Positions 55,028-64,000 of a DNA stretch of 64,000 nucleotides are shown one piece after another (position 1 is the stretch's first letter; each line of letters starts with the position of its first letter). The DNA is from Phycisphaerales bacterium UBA2421 (GTDB taxonomy: Bacteria > Planctomycetota > Phycisphaerae > Tepidisphaerales > Tepidisphaeraceae). The stretch spans positions 76,673 through 140,672 of the forward strand of contig DDRH01000062.1 in assembly GCA_002343075.1 (NCBI GenBank), written 5' to 3'. The notes under the pieces are model-generated. The model did no database searches. It was not told the origin of the DNA and saw nothing but the letters and a program-made list of their open reading frames with translations. Made by a program: the position numbers and the translations under genes.

Positions 55028-56370
55028 TGATCAAGTGCAGGCAGATTCTCGATTTAACGCTTAAGGCGCGCCGGGGCGGCGCGCTGGTGATGGTTGTTGT
55101 GACAACAGGGGTGGCTTCCTCGCTCGGGCTGGCACTGCTGGCAGCTTCGACGATGCAAACCAAGGCCGGCGCGAACTCGGCTTCGGTGGCTCAAGCGGCG
55201 TACCTGGCAGAGTCTGGCGTCAACCTGGCGATGTACTATCTGCAGAACCCCGCTGCCTATACGGGGGCCAAACCTGACGGCTACTTCCCCGGCGCGACGC
55301 ATGCCAATCTCTGCGGCGTTCAGGGTTCGAGCGTGACGACCGATGTCACCTACGATTCTGCCACCAAGCGCTACGCCATCCGTTCAGTCGCCTCCGTCGG
55401 TGGGGCCGACGCTCCTGTAAGCCGCACGCAGGTTGCCGTCGTCAAACCGATACCAACAGGCAATCTTGAAGTGCAGCCCATCGTTGATGCACTGGTGACC
55501 AACGGCGACTTACTCATCGATGACAAGATGACCATCACCGGATCGCCGGGCGGTGTGCGCACGATCGGCAAGGTGCGGGTTGTCGCGGGGGGACGCGTCG
55601 TAGGCAATGTGACATCCGACGACGCCGCTACGGCTGGGAGCGGATCGATCTCCGGAGAGAAGCGATCGCATGCACAAGCCAGTGCCGAGGTTAGAGAGAC
55701 TGAAAAAGCCACTGGCAAGAGCTTGCTCGAACAACTCTGGAGCGCACTCTTGTCTCCGGCCGTCGTCACACCTGCGCCGCCTACTGATGACACCAAGCTG
55801 GTAATGGACATCGTGCATCATCCCGACCTGCGCACCTATCGATTCAAACTGTTGCTGACCGGTACTGTATTGACGTACAACGCCGTCAACGTCTCCAGCA
55901 CAAGCCTTAAGCAGGTCACGCTCGGCCCCACCCTGGCAAACCCTGCGGGCATTTACTGGAGTAACCAGGATGTTGTCCTGGACGAGACGATCATCAACGG
56001 CACACTCATCGTCACCGGCGGCAAGGAAATCACTGTAAAGAGTGGACTCAGCACAGTCACTGCGATGAGCGGATATCCAGCGATCGTTTCCGACGGTGTG
56101 ATATCTCTCAAGAACCCAGGCAATCTCACCGTCAATGGACTGGTGCGCGCCACGAAGATCGTTGCGGAATCAGCGAACAACGACGGCAGCGTTGAAGTTA
56201 ATGGTGCTCTGCTTCTTTCTGACCCGATAGAACCGATCGAGTCGAGCAGATTCCTGGGGCCGTTCAAAGTGACCTATAACTCAGGGCGCGCGAATATTCC
56301 CGGGTTTGGGATGGCGGTTGCCGATCCGAATAGTAAAGGATTGCAAGTGGTGTCCTGGTCGGGCAATTGA
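55024..56370 (+). CDS. PilX/GspK-like minor component
   Basis: 448 residues. The N-terminus RRGGALVMVVVTTGVASSLGLALLAAS replaces a canonical FTLxE start, as in PilX/GspK-type proteins (GxALxxVLxx). SVAQAAYLAESGVNLAMYYL follows, typical of PilX. The rest is a repeat-rich beta region (VNGLVRATKIVAESANNDGSVEVNGALLLSDPI), suggesting a surface-exposed domain larger than usual. Confidence 0.75.
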   Translation: MMIKCRQILDLTLKARRGGALVMVVVTTGVASSLGLALLAASTMQTKAGANSASVAQAAYLAESGVNLAMYYLQNPAAYTGAKPDGYFPGATHANLCGVQGSSVTTDVTYDSATKRYAIRSVASVGGADAPVSRTQVAVVKPIPTGNLEVQPIVDALVTNGDLLIDDKMTITGSPGGVRTIGKVRVVAGGRVVGNVTSDDAATAGSGSISGEKRSHAQASAEVRETEKATGKSLLEQLWSALLSPAVVTPAPPTDDTKLVMDIVHHPDLRTYRFKLLLTGTVLTYNAVNVSSTSLKQVTLGPTLANPAGIYWSNQDVVLDETIINGTLIVTGGKEITVKSGLSTVTAMSGYPAIVSDGVISLKNPGNLTVNGLVRATKIVAESANNDGSVEVNGALLLSDPIEPIESSRFLGPFKVTYNSGRANIPGFGMAVADPNSKGLQVVSWSGN

Positions 56371-56402
56371 GCCTGACGGGTTTAGCGATAAGAGAGGTTG
56401 TT

Positions 56403-56654
56403 ATGAAAACCGGACGTTTGCTTTCATTCGTGGTGGTATTGCAGGGACTCATTCTGCTCGGGCAGTGGACGGGTGGTCCGAGAATCTCCACGGCCGGGGC
56501 GCAGGTGGCCGACCCGGGAGCCCAGCGGATCGCGATGACCGAGGAACTGCGCAAGACCAATCAAAAGCTCGATCGCCTGATCAGCCTGCTTGAGTCCGGC
56601 AAACTTCAGGTGACGGCTATCATGCCCGATAGCAAGGATGGCGGCGCTCGTTAA
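56403..56654 (+). CDS. Small exported coiled-coil protein in the pilus locus
   Basis: 83 residues. A signal peptide or anchor (RLLSFVVVLQGLILLGQWTG) is followed by a short helix AMTEELRKTNQKLDRLISLLE and a tail. No family recognised. AGAGG precedes ATG 56403. Its place between pseudopilin genes suggests a role in assembly. Confidence 0.6.
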   Translation: MKTGRLLSFVVVLQGLILLGQWTGGPRISTAGAQVADPGAQRIAMTEELRKTNQKLDRLISLLESGKLQVTAIMPDSKDGGAR

Positions 56655-56746
56655 CTGTGCTGGCTGAAGCGTTGCATCGTTGGCACCTAGGGTCGCGTCG
56701 AACAGCGAACGGTATGGCAAAGTATCTTTTGCCGGGATGAGTCCAC

Positions 56747-57295
56747 ATGAATCGACTGTCTTCCGAAAAGTCGCGCGCCGGTGTCAGAGGGTTTACCCTG
56801 GTGGAAATCCTCGTGGTGATCGTCATTCTCGGCATTGTGTCGGCGATGGTGATTCCCCAGATCGGGTCGCGCGATGATCTTCGCTGTGCCGCTTCTGCGC
56901 GCGTCGTGATGAGCGACCTGATCTACGCGCAGAACCTTGCGATTTCCGGGCAGCGGACAATTTATGTCCGGTTTACCAGCACCGGCTACGGCATCTACGA
57001 CACGCCCACCGGCACGACGCCTATCCTGCACCCCATCAACCGCTCGGCCTTCACCGCGATCTTTGGCAGCGGGGGGACGACCGGGCTGACCGGTTCGGCA
57101 ATCAGTTCCACGTCCTTTGACGGCGCGACGGTGGTCGCCTTCGACGAACTGGGTGCGCCCTATTCTTACAATTCAGTCGCCAACAGCCACACCGCGCTGA
57201 CGGCGGCGGGGGCGATCGTGATTGCGAGCGGGAGTTATCAACTCAGAATTGAAGTTGAGCCGTTTACCGGGGAAATCACCGTTTCAAAGGTCTGA
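56747..57295 (+). CDS. Minor pseudopilin, GspH/FimT-like
   Basis: 182 residues. The leader (MNRLSSEKSRAGVRG) precedes FTLVEILVVIVILGIVSAMVIPQI. SARVVMSDLIYAQNLAISGQRTIYVRF matches the GspH/FimT pattern of a helix followed by the first strand. It ends 5 bases before pilM. Confidence 0.83.
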   Translation: MNRLSSEKSRAGVRGFTLVEILVVIVILGIVSAMVIPQIGSRDDLRCAASARVVMSDLIYAQNLAISGQRTIYVRFTSTGYGIYDTPTGTTPILHPINRSAFTAIFGSGGTTGLTGSAISSTSFDGATVVAFDELGAPYSYNSVANSHTALTAAGAIVIASGSYQLRIEVEPFTGEITVSKV

Positions 57296-57300
57296 TAGAA

Positions 57301-58521
57301 GTGTTTAGGCTATCGCGCACACAATATCTGCCCATTGGGATCGACGTCGGCTCGGACAGCGTCAAGTTGATGCAGTTGCAGATCGTCGGCGACGAACTCT
57401 CGGTAGCATGCGCCGCGCGCGAGCCGATGCCCATGACCGCGGGGGAGGATGTGCACACCCGAAATCGCATCGCGCTGGAAGTTATTCGTAAGGCCTTGCA
57501 GGATAACGACTTCCATGGCCGCAAGGTGGTCATGCCGCTGCCTCGCGAAATGGTTCATCTGAAGAACTTGCGCATGCCGATCATGCCCGCAGCCGATACG
57601 GCGGCGGCACTGCAGTTTGAGGCCAAGAGCCTCTTTCCCTTCGACACAGACTCGGCCACCCTGGAATACCTACACGCTGGGGAAGTCCGGCAAGGCAGTG
57701 AAGCGCGGCAGGAAATCATGGTGATCGCCGCCAAAAACTCGGAATTGGAGCATTACGTAGAACATCTGCACAGCGGTGGGCTGCTCGTGGAGTCGCTCGA
57801 CTACGAACCTTGCGCGATCTACCGCAGCATTGAGCGCTTCATGCGCCGCAAGGAAGATGAGCAGGATGTTCATGTGCTGGTCGATGTCGGCCTTCGGCGA
57901 ACGCAGGTCATCATTGGCCGTGGCAGGGAAATTGCGCTGATCAAGCCCGTCGAAGTCGGCGGCATGGCGATGCGAGAAGCGGTCTCGCGAAAACTCGGCA
58001 TCACGCTGGAAGAGACCGTTGCACTTCGACAGAGGCTGGCATCGGCCAGCCCCGAGGCAGTGGTGGGCCGAGACGCCGTGCGGGAAAGTGTAGAGGACAC
58101 ACTTCGGCCGATCATGGAAAACCTCGCGCGCGAGATTGCGCTGTGCCTTCGCTACTACTCCGTGACATTCCGGGGATCGCGCCCACTGAGCGTACGAATG
58201 ATCGGCGGGGAAGGAAACGACGCGCAGCTGATCCGAATCGCAAGCGGTGCGCTGTCGATTCCGGTCGCCGCGTGGAGGGCGATTGAGAATGTCGACTACA
58301 CCGCCATGCGGATCGCGCTCCGCCGCGGGCAGATGAGCGAGTGGTCGGTTGCGATGGGGCTGTCATTGAAGGGCACCAGTCGTCATTTTGCGGGCCGGGA
58401 AGGGCGCGCCAGATCCGGTTCACCTAGTCTCGACGCTTCAAACGTGGCTACGGCGCAGGTGCCGAATTCATCAGTGGGTGCCCGCTCGGTCACCTCGGCG
58501 GTGGAGGTGGCGGGTGCGTGA
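57301..58521 (+). CDS. pilM: PilM, actin-like inner-membrane assembly protein
   Basis: A 406-residue cytoplasmic, actin-fold protein that links to PilN. Nucleotide-fold features: LPIGIDVGSDSVKLMQLQ (phosphate 1), HVLVDVGLRRTQVIIGRGREI (phosphate 2) and VRMIGGEGNDAQLI (adenosine loop). The C-terminal 40 residues are low complexity. GTG 57301. Its end overlaps pilN by 8 bases. Confidence 0.88.
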   Translation: MFRLSRTQYLPIGIDVGSDSVKLMQLQIVGDELSVACAAREPMPMTAGEDVHTRNRIALEVIRKALQDNDFHGRKVVMPLPREMVHLKNLRMPIMPAADTAAALQFEAKSLFPFDTDSATLEYLHAGEVRQGSEARQEIMVIAAKNSELEHYVEHLHSGGLLVESLDYEPCAIYRSIERFMRRKEDEQDVHVLVDVGLRRTQVIIGRGREIALIKPVEVGGMAMREAVSRKLGITLEETVALRQRLASASPEAVVGRDAVRESVEDTLRPIMENLAREIALCLRYYSVTFRGSRPLSVRMIGGEGNDAQLIRIASGALSIPVAAWRAIENVDYTAMRIALRRGQMSEWSVAMGLSLKGTSRHFAGREGRARSGSPSLDASNVATAQVPNSSVGARSVTSAVEVAGA

Positions 58522-59170
58522 ACTTGAGTTCTTGCCGAAGTGGTATCCCACCTTCCGCCGCCGGCGTCGTCTGCTGGCGACTCAGATCTGGGCAAGCGTG
58601 ACCATTGTAGCCGCGCTGGGCCTGCTGGGCATTTCACACCACCAGCGCGTCTACGCGCAATCGCAGGTGAATGCCGGCATAGTGAACCAGATAACACAGA
58701 CGCGGACGCAGTTGGTACTGCTCGACGAGCAACTTGCGTTGAAGGCGCAGCTGAGCCGCCAAAGCGCCATCCTCGCTGAGGTCGGGCTGCAGGTTGATTT
58801 CACGCGGATTATTGGCGACCTCGACCAACTCATGGGCCCGGACATGTTTCTCATCGATTTCTCGGCACAAACCGAGGAGCAGACACGGTCCGCCCCGGCC
58901 GTTTCGGCCAATAAGTCAAACCAGGGCAACAGCGCATCGTCCTTTAACAAGGCCTCAGCAGCCAAGGTCGATCGTAACCTCAAGATCAAGCTCGTTGCAG
59001 TGAGCCCGAGTGATGTCGATGTAGCTAACTTTCTTTCCGGACTGACCAATAAACCCTGCTTCGACCAGGTAGCCATGACTTACGCCAAAGACCGTGTTCA
59101 GGGCGGGCGATTGATGCGCGAATTTGAATTGACTTTCTTAATCAACCTCAATTCACCATCAACCGAATAA
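58514..59170 (+). CDS. pilN: PilN-like inner-membrane protein
   Basis: About 218 residues. A short cytoplasmic N-terminus (VRELEFLPKWYPTFRRRRR, with LPKWY as in the PilM-binding motif) is followed by one membrane helix (WASVTIVAALGLLGI) and a periplasmic coiled coil plus ferredoxin-like domain. GTG 58514 has GGAGGTGG upstream and overlaps pilM. The order pilM-N-O supports it. Confidence 0.82.
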   Translation: MRELEFLPKWYPTFRRRRRLLATQIWASVTIVAALGLLGISHHQRVYAQSQVNAGIVNQITQTRTQLVLLDEQLALKAQLSRQSAILAEVGLQVDFTRIIGDLDQLMGPDMFLIDFSAQTEEQTRSAPAVSANKSNQGNSASSFNKASAAKVDRNLKIKLVAVSPSDVDVANFLSGLTNKPCFDQVAMTYAKDRVQGGRLMREFELTFLINLNSPSTE

Positions 59171-59178
59171 AATGATGG

Positions 59179-59733
59179 ATGACACGCGATCTCCAAGCTC
59201 GGACTGAATCGCTTACCAAGCTGCAATACTGGTTTGCAGGTGTATTGGCAGTGCTTGCGCTCGGTTTCTACTTGGTGATCCAGCGGCCAAGCACTGCCCG
59301 CGCAGCCAGCCTGCAATCTGAGCACCAGCAGCACGTCGCCGAGTTGCAAGCCGCCCAGGCCCGCGCTGCGAACCTTCCCACCATTTCTGCCGAAAATGCC
59401 GAGCTTTCGCTTCGACTGGCCCGCAGCAAGCGTCTGCCGAGACAATCGGAGTGGGCAGATCTCGTTCGGGACATCACCCGTCTCAGCAATCAGTCGTCGC
59501 TCAAGAAGTTCAGCTACAAGTATGGCCTTGCCAAGCGATCTTCGACGTTCTCGCAACTGCCAATCATGCTGGAGTTTGAGGGCGAAATGATGGACGTGTA
59601 CGCGTTTGTCCGCCAGATCGAAGAATTGCCACGAATGACTCGACTCCGGGGCATAAGCATCATTTCTGACCAGAAGACCGGTCAAGTGCGCGTCGAGATG
59701 GCACTGAACACATTCTTCTCAACTGAGCCATAA
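59179..59733 (+). CDS. pilO: PilO-like inner-membrane protein
   Basis: 184 residues. One membrane helix (YWFAGVLAVLALGFYLVIQ) precedes a coiled coil (LQSEHQQHVAELQAAQARAANL) and a ferredoxin-like domain with PIMLEFEGEMMDVYAFVRQIEELPRMTRL, a typical PilO block. It pairs with PilN. Confidence 0.82.
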   Translation: MTRDLQARTESLTKLQYWFAGVLAVLALGFYLVIQRPSTARAASLQSEHQQHVAELQAAQARAANLPTISAENAELSLRLARSKRLPRQSEWADLVRDITRLSNQSSLKKFSYKYGLAKRSSTFSQLPIMLEFEGEMMDVYAFVRQIEELPRMTRLRGISIISDQKTGQVRVEMALNTFFSTEP

Positions 59734-59737
59734 CAAG

Positions 59738-60358
59738 ATGCTGCAAACGACGATCCAATCATGGCAGCGGAGCATTCAGCGGCAGGTTAAGCAGCAGCCG
59801 GGGAGAACTGGCCTCCTCGGTGCATTGCTGATCGTGCTGCTGCTCGCCGGTGGCAGAATGGTGCTATCGGACAAGGCGGCACCCTCCGTGGCACTGGCTG
59901 CGCGGCAAGGCCCGACGATCGCAGGTGCAAGCCCGGCGCCGACTGAGTCCCGGCGCGACGTAGCTGGCGCTTCGGCCGCGGTGCTCAACTGGCTGGATGC
60001 GCCGGCGGCACCGCTTATGCGGAATCCTTATTACATTCGCTACGAGATATTCCCCCCAGACGCCACAAAACCCCAGGAAACTCTCGGCGGGCGCGGATTT
60101 TGGGATGAGATTGCTAAGTCGCTCACCGTGGCGGTCGATGAGGAAGAGAAGAAGCATGAGAAGCTTCAAGACTTGCAGCGTCGCGCCAGCGAACTGCGGG
60201 TTGCGAGTGTCATGATGGGTCCGTCGCCCCGGGCCTTAATCGATGACAAGCTCGTGGGAGAGGGAGATGTCGTCGCGAACTTCCGTGTCCTCAAAATCGA
60301 GGCGCGGCGGATCATTGTCGAGGCCGAGGGCATCCGGCTCGAGATCCAGATGAAATAG
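59738..60358 (+). CDS. pilP: PilP/GspC-like periplasmic linker protein
   Basis: 206 residues. One membrane helix (GLLGALLIVLLLAGGRMVL), a disordered Ala/Pro linker and a C-terminal beta domain: LRVASVMMGPSPRALIDDKLVGEGDVVANFRVLKIEARRIIVEAEGIRLEI. This homology-region fold is used by PilP and GspC to bind the secretin. A membrane helix rather than a lipoprotein leader makes it closer to GspC in anchoring. Confidence 0.72.
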   Translation: MLQTTIQSWQRSIQRQVKQQPGRTGLLGALLIVLLLAGGRMVLSDKAAPSVALAARQGPTIAGASPAPTESRRDVAGASAAVLNWLDAPAAPLMRNPYYIRYEIFPPDATKPQETLGGRGFWDEIAKSLTVAVDEEEKKHEKLQDLQRRASELRVASVMMGPSPRALIDDKLVGEGDVVANFRVLKIEARRIIVEAEGIRLEIQMK

Positions 60359-60416
60359 CGACGGTGCCCGTTCAGACCAATTAGTCGCAGACAAAGGTCG
60401 TACAGAGGTGTCTCCC

Positions 60417-62669
60417 ATGTTCAATCGTACCAAGGCCGCGGGGGTTCTTTTTCTGGCTGTCTCATCCGTTTATACCTTACAGGCGCTTGCGGCAAAGCCG
60501 CCAGGCGCGGTAACGCCTTCCGGCGGTTCCGGCACAACCAATGTCAAAGTGCTTGCTGCGAGTGAGGATCCATTTTCAGACGGTCCCGTCAGCCAACCTC
60601 TCCTTGATGACGCCAATAGCCAGGGCACCAGTGTCACTGCCGACGCTGTCAACGTGAACGATGAAGGCTCGGTCGAGATTCACGTCAACGATGCGTCGCT
60701 TGTGGAAGTCCTTCGGATGATGTCGATCCAGGCGCAGCGGAACATTGTTGCCAGCAAGGAAGTCGGCGGCAAAGTGACCGCCAACCTTTACGGCGTCACC
60801 GTTCGCGAAGCACTTGATGCCATTCTTCACGCCAACGGCTACGCCTACCGTGAAAAGGGTAATTTCATCTACGTCTACACCGCGAAAGAGATCGCGGAGA
60901 TGGAAAAGGCTGAACGCGTTACCACCACGGAAGTCTTCCGGCTCTTCTATACCCCGGCTGCCAACGCAGCCAACATGATCAAACCTGTGCTCAGTGACGC
61001 CGCGCAAGTGTCGCTCAATCAGCCATCCAACTCGGGCATCGCGACCGGCACCGACGACACCGGAGGCTCGAGCCACGCGACCGAAGACGTGCTCGTCGTT
61101 ACCGACTACTCCGAGAACCTTGAACGAGTTCGCAAGGTCTTGAAAGAGATTGATCGTCGGCCGCAGCAGATTCTGATCGAGGCGACCATTCTTCGCGCAG
61201 CACTCACAGAAGATAATGCGCTCGGCGTCGACTTCAACGTGCTTGCTGGGGTGAGCTTCCAGAATGTCCTGCTGAATAACGGCGGGCAGGTGACCGGCGG
61301 TAACACCGGCGCCAACACCGCGCCGGTGAACAACGGCGTCGGTGGCGTGGGCACCGGCAACAGCTTCACAAGTGGCGTGCCCGGCGGGCTGAAACTGGGA
61401 TTTGTCAGCGATAACGTCAGTGTGTTCCTCTCTGCGCTGGAAGGCGTGACGGATACCGTGGTGCTTGCCAATCCCAAGGTGCTCGCACTCAACAAGCAGA
61501 AGGGCGAGGTGATCGTTGGTCGCAAGGACGGCTACCTCACCACGACGGTTACCGAGAGCAGTACCGTCCAGACTGTGGAGTTCCTCGATACTGGTACGCG
61601 GCTGATTTTTCGGCCTTTCATTGGTGATGAAGGCAACATCCGCATGGAAATCCATCCGGAAGATTCCTCCGGTGGCCTGACGGCTGACAATCTACCGTTC
61701 AAGATTACAACTGAAGTCACCAGCAATGTCATGGTGAAAGATGGTCGTACGATTGTGATCGGCGGTCTGTTTCGAGAGGCCACGGACAGCAGCAAGAGCC
61801 AGGTTCCTGGCCTGGGCAATCTCCCCGTCGCCGGCTACCTCTTCCGCAACCAGCGCGACCGTACCACTCGCGAAGAGATCATCATTCTTCTGACGCCACA
61901 CATCATTAAAGACGACAAGGCGTTCTCTGATGCATCGGAACAGGAACTGAATGAGCTCGACAAGCTTCGAGTCGGCGTTCGCAGAGGCATGATGCCCTTT
62001 GGTCGCGAGCGATTGGCTGAATCGGCATACGAGAAAGCAAGCAATGAGATGAACAAGGATGTGCCCGACCGCGAGAAGGCCCTGTTCTTCCTCAACTGTG
62101 CGACGAATCTCAATCCGAAGTTTACCGAAGCACGTGCCCTCCAGGAGCGCATCACCGGGCGGCAACTGTCGGCTTCGGATAACAGCTCCGTGCGCTCGTT
62201 CATCCGACGTCAGATTCTGGCGGAGAAGGATATGCCTGTTCCGACCACGCTACCTTCCAGCGTCCCGATCACTGTTACGCCGCGTAGCGACTCGACACGA
62301 ACGATGCCGGCAAGTCAGTCGCAGGTTCTCCCCGCGAGCGATTCGCCGGCAACCCAGCCGAGCACCCAGCCGACCAAACTCCTGGTTGGCTTGGAGACAT
62401 CGCGCGTTTTCGAAGATTCAAATTCCTCCTTCAGTACTTCGGCCACTACTCCGGCGGCACCACCGACAATCGATTGGTCGAGCTGGCTGAAGTCGGCCAC
62501 GGACTCGGCCGTTGCGCAGAAGGGCGTTGAGCAATCGCCGACAACACAGCCGACGATCGTCCAGGTTGACCCCGCCGAGCATCCGATCGAGCCACCGCAC
62601 AACACGACATCTTTTACCGAGTTGCCCATGGAGCCCGTGGTGCCCTTGACATCGGGCGAGCCGAAGTAG
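60417..62669 (+). CDS. pilQ: PilQ/GspD secretin with C-terminal extension
   Basis: About 750 residues; outer-membrane gated channel. A signal peptide (to about residue 25) precedes an STN-like domain (about 84-152, VEIHVNDASLVEVLRMM..ALDAILHANGY), one N-domain (about 165-260, VFRLFYTPAANAANMIKPVL..VRKVLKEIDRRPQQILIEA) and the secretin domain (about 262-500, with VPGLGNLPVAGYLFRNQ and EEIIILLTPHII). Residues of about 500-750 form an extra helical part plus a Thr/Pro/Ser-rich tail. ATG 60417 with AGAGG is chosen over GTG 60408. No AMIN domain is seen. Confidence 0.93.
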   Translation: MFNRTKAAGVLFLAVSSVYTLQALAAKPPGAVTPSGGSGTTNVKVLAASEDPFSDGPVSQPLLDDANSQGTSVTADAVNVNDEGSVEIHVNDASLVEVLRMMSIQAQRNIVASKEVGGKVTANLYGVTVREALDAILHANGYAYREKGNFIYVYTAKEIAEMEKAERVTTTEVFRLFYTPAANAANMIKPVLSDAAQVSLNQPSNSGIATGTDDTGGSSHATEDVLVVTDYSENLERVRKVLKEIDRRPQQILIEATILRAALTEDNALGVDFNVLAGVSFQNVLLNNGGQVTGGNTGANTAPVNNGVGGVGTGNSFTSGVPGGLKLGFVSDNVSVFLSALEGVTDTVVLANPKVLALNKQKGEVIVGRKDGYLTTTVTESSTVQTVEFLDTGTRLIFRPFIGDEGNIRMEIHPEDSSGGLTADNLPFKITTEVTSNVMVKDGRTIVIGGLFREATDSSKSQVPGLGNLPVAGYLFRNQRDRTTREEIIILLTPHIIKDDKAFSDASEQELNELDKLRVGVRRGMMPFGRERLAESAYEKASNEMNKDVPDREKALFFLNCATNLNPKFTEARALQERITGRQLSASDNSSVRSFIRRQILAEKDMPVPTTLPSSVPITVTPRSDSTRTMPASQSQVLPASDSPATQPSTQPTKLLVGLETSRVFEDSNSSFSTSATTPAAPPTIDWSSWLKSATDSAVAQKGVEQSPTTQPTIVQVDPAEHPIEPPHNTTSFTELPMEPVVPLTSGEPK

Positions 62670-62729
62670 TTCCGCTGTGTTTTGCTGGCAGCGTAGCCGC
62701 TTGTTTCACGTTTTGATCTGGAGATTGTT

Positions 62730-63914
62730 ATGCGCCGGACGTTAGTGATCGCAGCACTTGCACTGTCGAGTCTGGTCGGATGTTCGCAGACAAAGCCACC
62801 CGATAACAAGAAGGCGGCCGTTGCTCATTGGAGCGGAGCCCGCGCGGCAGTTTTGTACAGCCTGGCCAACGACCAGTACAAAACCGGAAACTACGACAAG
62901 TCGCGCAAGACGGTGATGGAAGCGCTTCGGATGGCTCCGCAGAATGCCGATCTGTGGGTGCTGTCGGCGAAGCTGAATATTGAGCAGAGCCAACTGGAGT
63001 TGGCAAAGCAGGATTTGGGCCGGGCCATGGAACTGGCACCGGATTATGCAGAGCCATACTACCTGCGCGGCGTGATCAATCAGCGGTGGCAGAAGCTGGA
63101 AGATGCTGCGAGCGATTACCAGATCGCAAGCGACAAAGCTCCAACCGAACTCGCATTTGTGCTAGCCCGGGCGGAGACCCTGGTTGCGATGGATCGCGCG
63201 AAGGAAGCACTGTCGCTTTTGCAGGAAAAGCAGCCATTTTTCGAGAACAACCCTGTTATTCGAGATGCAGCTGGGCAGTTGTTGATGCAGCAGAAGCGAT
63301 ACTCCGAAGCTGTCGACACGTTCCGCAAGGCCTCCATGCTTGCAACGGACGATATTGGCATTAAGGAGCGATTGGCCAAGGCGATGCTCTTCAACAATCA
63401 GTCGCGTGAGGCAGCGGAGCTGCTGAGCCGGCTCACCCGCGATGAACGCAACGCCGAGCGGTCGGAACTGTATGTGATGCTAGGTGAAGCATGCATGCAG
63501 GCCGATCGAGCGAGTCAAGCCCGGGCAGCGTTTGAGACGGCGGCGCAGATTAATCCTTCGTCATCGCTGGCCTGGCAGGGGATTGGAAAGGTTGCGCTGA
63601 ATGCAAACGACCTCCGGCGGGCCGAAATGGCGATTCGAAAGTCGCTTGCTCTCGAGCCGGCAGACCCGCAAGCGCTGCTTCTGACGGGTTATCTACGGCT
63701 TCGTCAATCAAAGCTTGATGAGGCAATGGTAGCATTCCGAAAGGCAGCGGCACTCGATCAGGCTGATGCGGTGGCACTTTGCATGACAGGTTACATTCTG
63801 GAACGCATGGGCGACCAACAGCAGGCGATGGATTTCTACGCCAAAGCCCTTCGGGTGAGGCCGGGCGATGAGTTGGCTACACAACTGATGGCCAATATCG
63901 GGTTGAATGAGTAG
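62730..63914 (+). CDS. TPR lipoprotein, PilF/PilW-type pilotin candidate
   Basis: 394 residues. The lipobox is LSSLVGC (Cys19). About nine tetratricopeptide repeats follow (ANDQYKTGNYDKSRKTVMEALRMAPQ, LAKQDLGRAMELAPDYAEPY, and so on). PilF/PilW-like TPR lipoproteins help insert the secretin. It lies 60 bases after pilQ, which fits, but its many repeats make a more general scaffold also possible. Confidence 0.8.
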   Translation: MRRTLVIAALALSSLVGCSQTKPPDNKKAAVAHWSGARAAVLYSLANDQYKTGNYDKSRKTVMEALRMAPQNADLWVLSAKLNIEQSQLELAKQDLGRAMELAPDYAEPYYLRGVINQRWQKLEDAASDYQIASDKAPTELAFVLARAETLVAMDRAKEALSLLQEKQPFFENNPVIRDAAGQLLMQQKRYSEAVDTFRKASMLATDDIGIKERLAKAMLFNNQSREAAELLSRLTRDERNAERSELYVMLGEACMQADRASQARAAFETAAQINPSSSLAWQGIGKVALNANDLRRAEMAIRKSLALEPADPQALLLTGYLRLRQSKLDEAMVAFRKAAALDQADAVALCMTGYILERMGDQQQAMDFYAKALRVRPGDELATQLMANIGLNE

Positions 63915-63961
63915 GTCGGCGCAGGGGCCGTTACTGAGGAGCCAAGCCCGATAACTTGGTG

Positions 63962-64000
63962 CCTCACAGTTTCCTGTGAGGAGAAATGGCGGGGGGGGGG
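63962..64000. other. Hairpin and terminal G run
   Basis: An 8-bp stem (CCTCACAG / CTGTGAGG, 63962-63981, loop TTTC) is followed by ten G at the very end of the window (63991-64000). The hairpin may be a weak terminator. The G run could be genuine or an assembly or contig-end artefact. Confidence 0.4.

Noticed and set aside
60576..61655. 359-codon reverse frame
   Set aside because: Antisense shadow of the pilQ secretin gene, which is certain.
1..64000. CRISPR array, rRNA operon or plasmid origin
   Set aside because: No regularly spaced repeats, no rRNA sequence and no replication gene were seen.

Overview
The window is a GC-rich, gene-dense bacterial chromosome segment. The most likely source is a planctomycete of the Phycisphaerae type. 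This is inferred from the gene mix (a degenerate GH10-like protein, small coiled-coil proteins, a compact pilM-N-O-P-Q pilus locus, AddAB beside a membrane-anchored sigma-like protein) and was not tested by any search.

Layout. Positions 1-23.9 kb are core chromosome: the 5' part of leuS, a PilZ protein, an M16 protease, an M17 leucyl aminopeptidase, a secreted cyclophilin, an SRP RNA with a clear promoter, NAD kinase, a HAD phosphatase, the coupled addB-addA pair, a DUF456 membrane protein, a sigma-like protein with a C-terminal membrane anchor, thioredoxin, polyphosphate kinase, a 24-residue basic peptide gene and fabI.

Positions 24.1-42.7 kb look like an integrated genomic island. An intact tRNA-Gly(GCC) lies at the left end, and a 49-bp exact copy of its 3' part lies at the right end, followed by what looks like the original tRNA terminator. 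No integrase is recognisable. The left half of the cargo is stress and dormancy related: alcohol dehydrogenase, DUF5661, DsrE-like, DUF2254, UspA, a very basic protein, a ribosome hibernation-like protein and a BON-MscS channel. The right half is a set of light-, pterin-, flavin- and redox-linked genes: a folE-BLUF pair, a fasciclin protein, a renalase-like flavoprotein, an SDR lacking the catalytic Tyr, a membrane-peroxiredoxin-like fusion, a frameshifted SRPBCC protein, a CIA30 protein and two DoxX-like proteins. Several cargo genes are broken: a metallophosphatase, the SRPBCC gene, and a CIA30-fasciclin/pyruvate kinase junction. This suggests a decaying or mosaic island. No photolyase or cryptochrome gene is present.

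Positions 42.9-51.9 kb return to core genes: a comM-like ATPase, aroC, purC, a GH10-like protein lacking the acid/base Glu, a ComEA-like protein, uvrB and nadC. Next comes about 860 bp without a convincing gene. It holds an imperfect inverted repeat and several strong hairpins.

Positions 52.7-63.9 kb are a type IV pilus/type II secretion locus on the + strand. It encodes two GspG-like pilins separated by a strong terminator, minor pseudopilins (PilV/I-, PilW/J-, PilX/K- and FimT/H-like), the PilM-N-O-P inner-membrane platform, a PilQ/GspD secretin with a long C-terminal extension, and a TPR lipoprotein likely to act as its pilotin. The assembly ATPases, platform protein and prepilin peptidase are not in the window.
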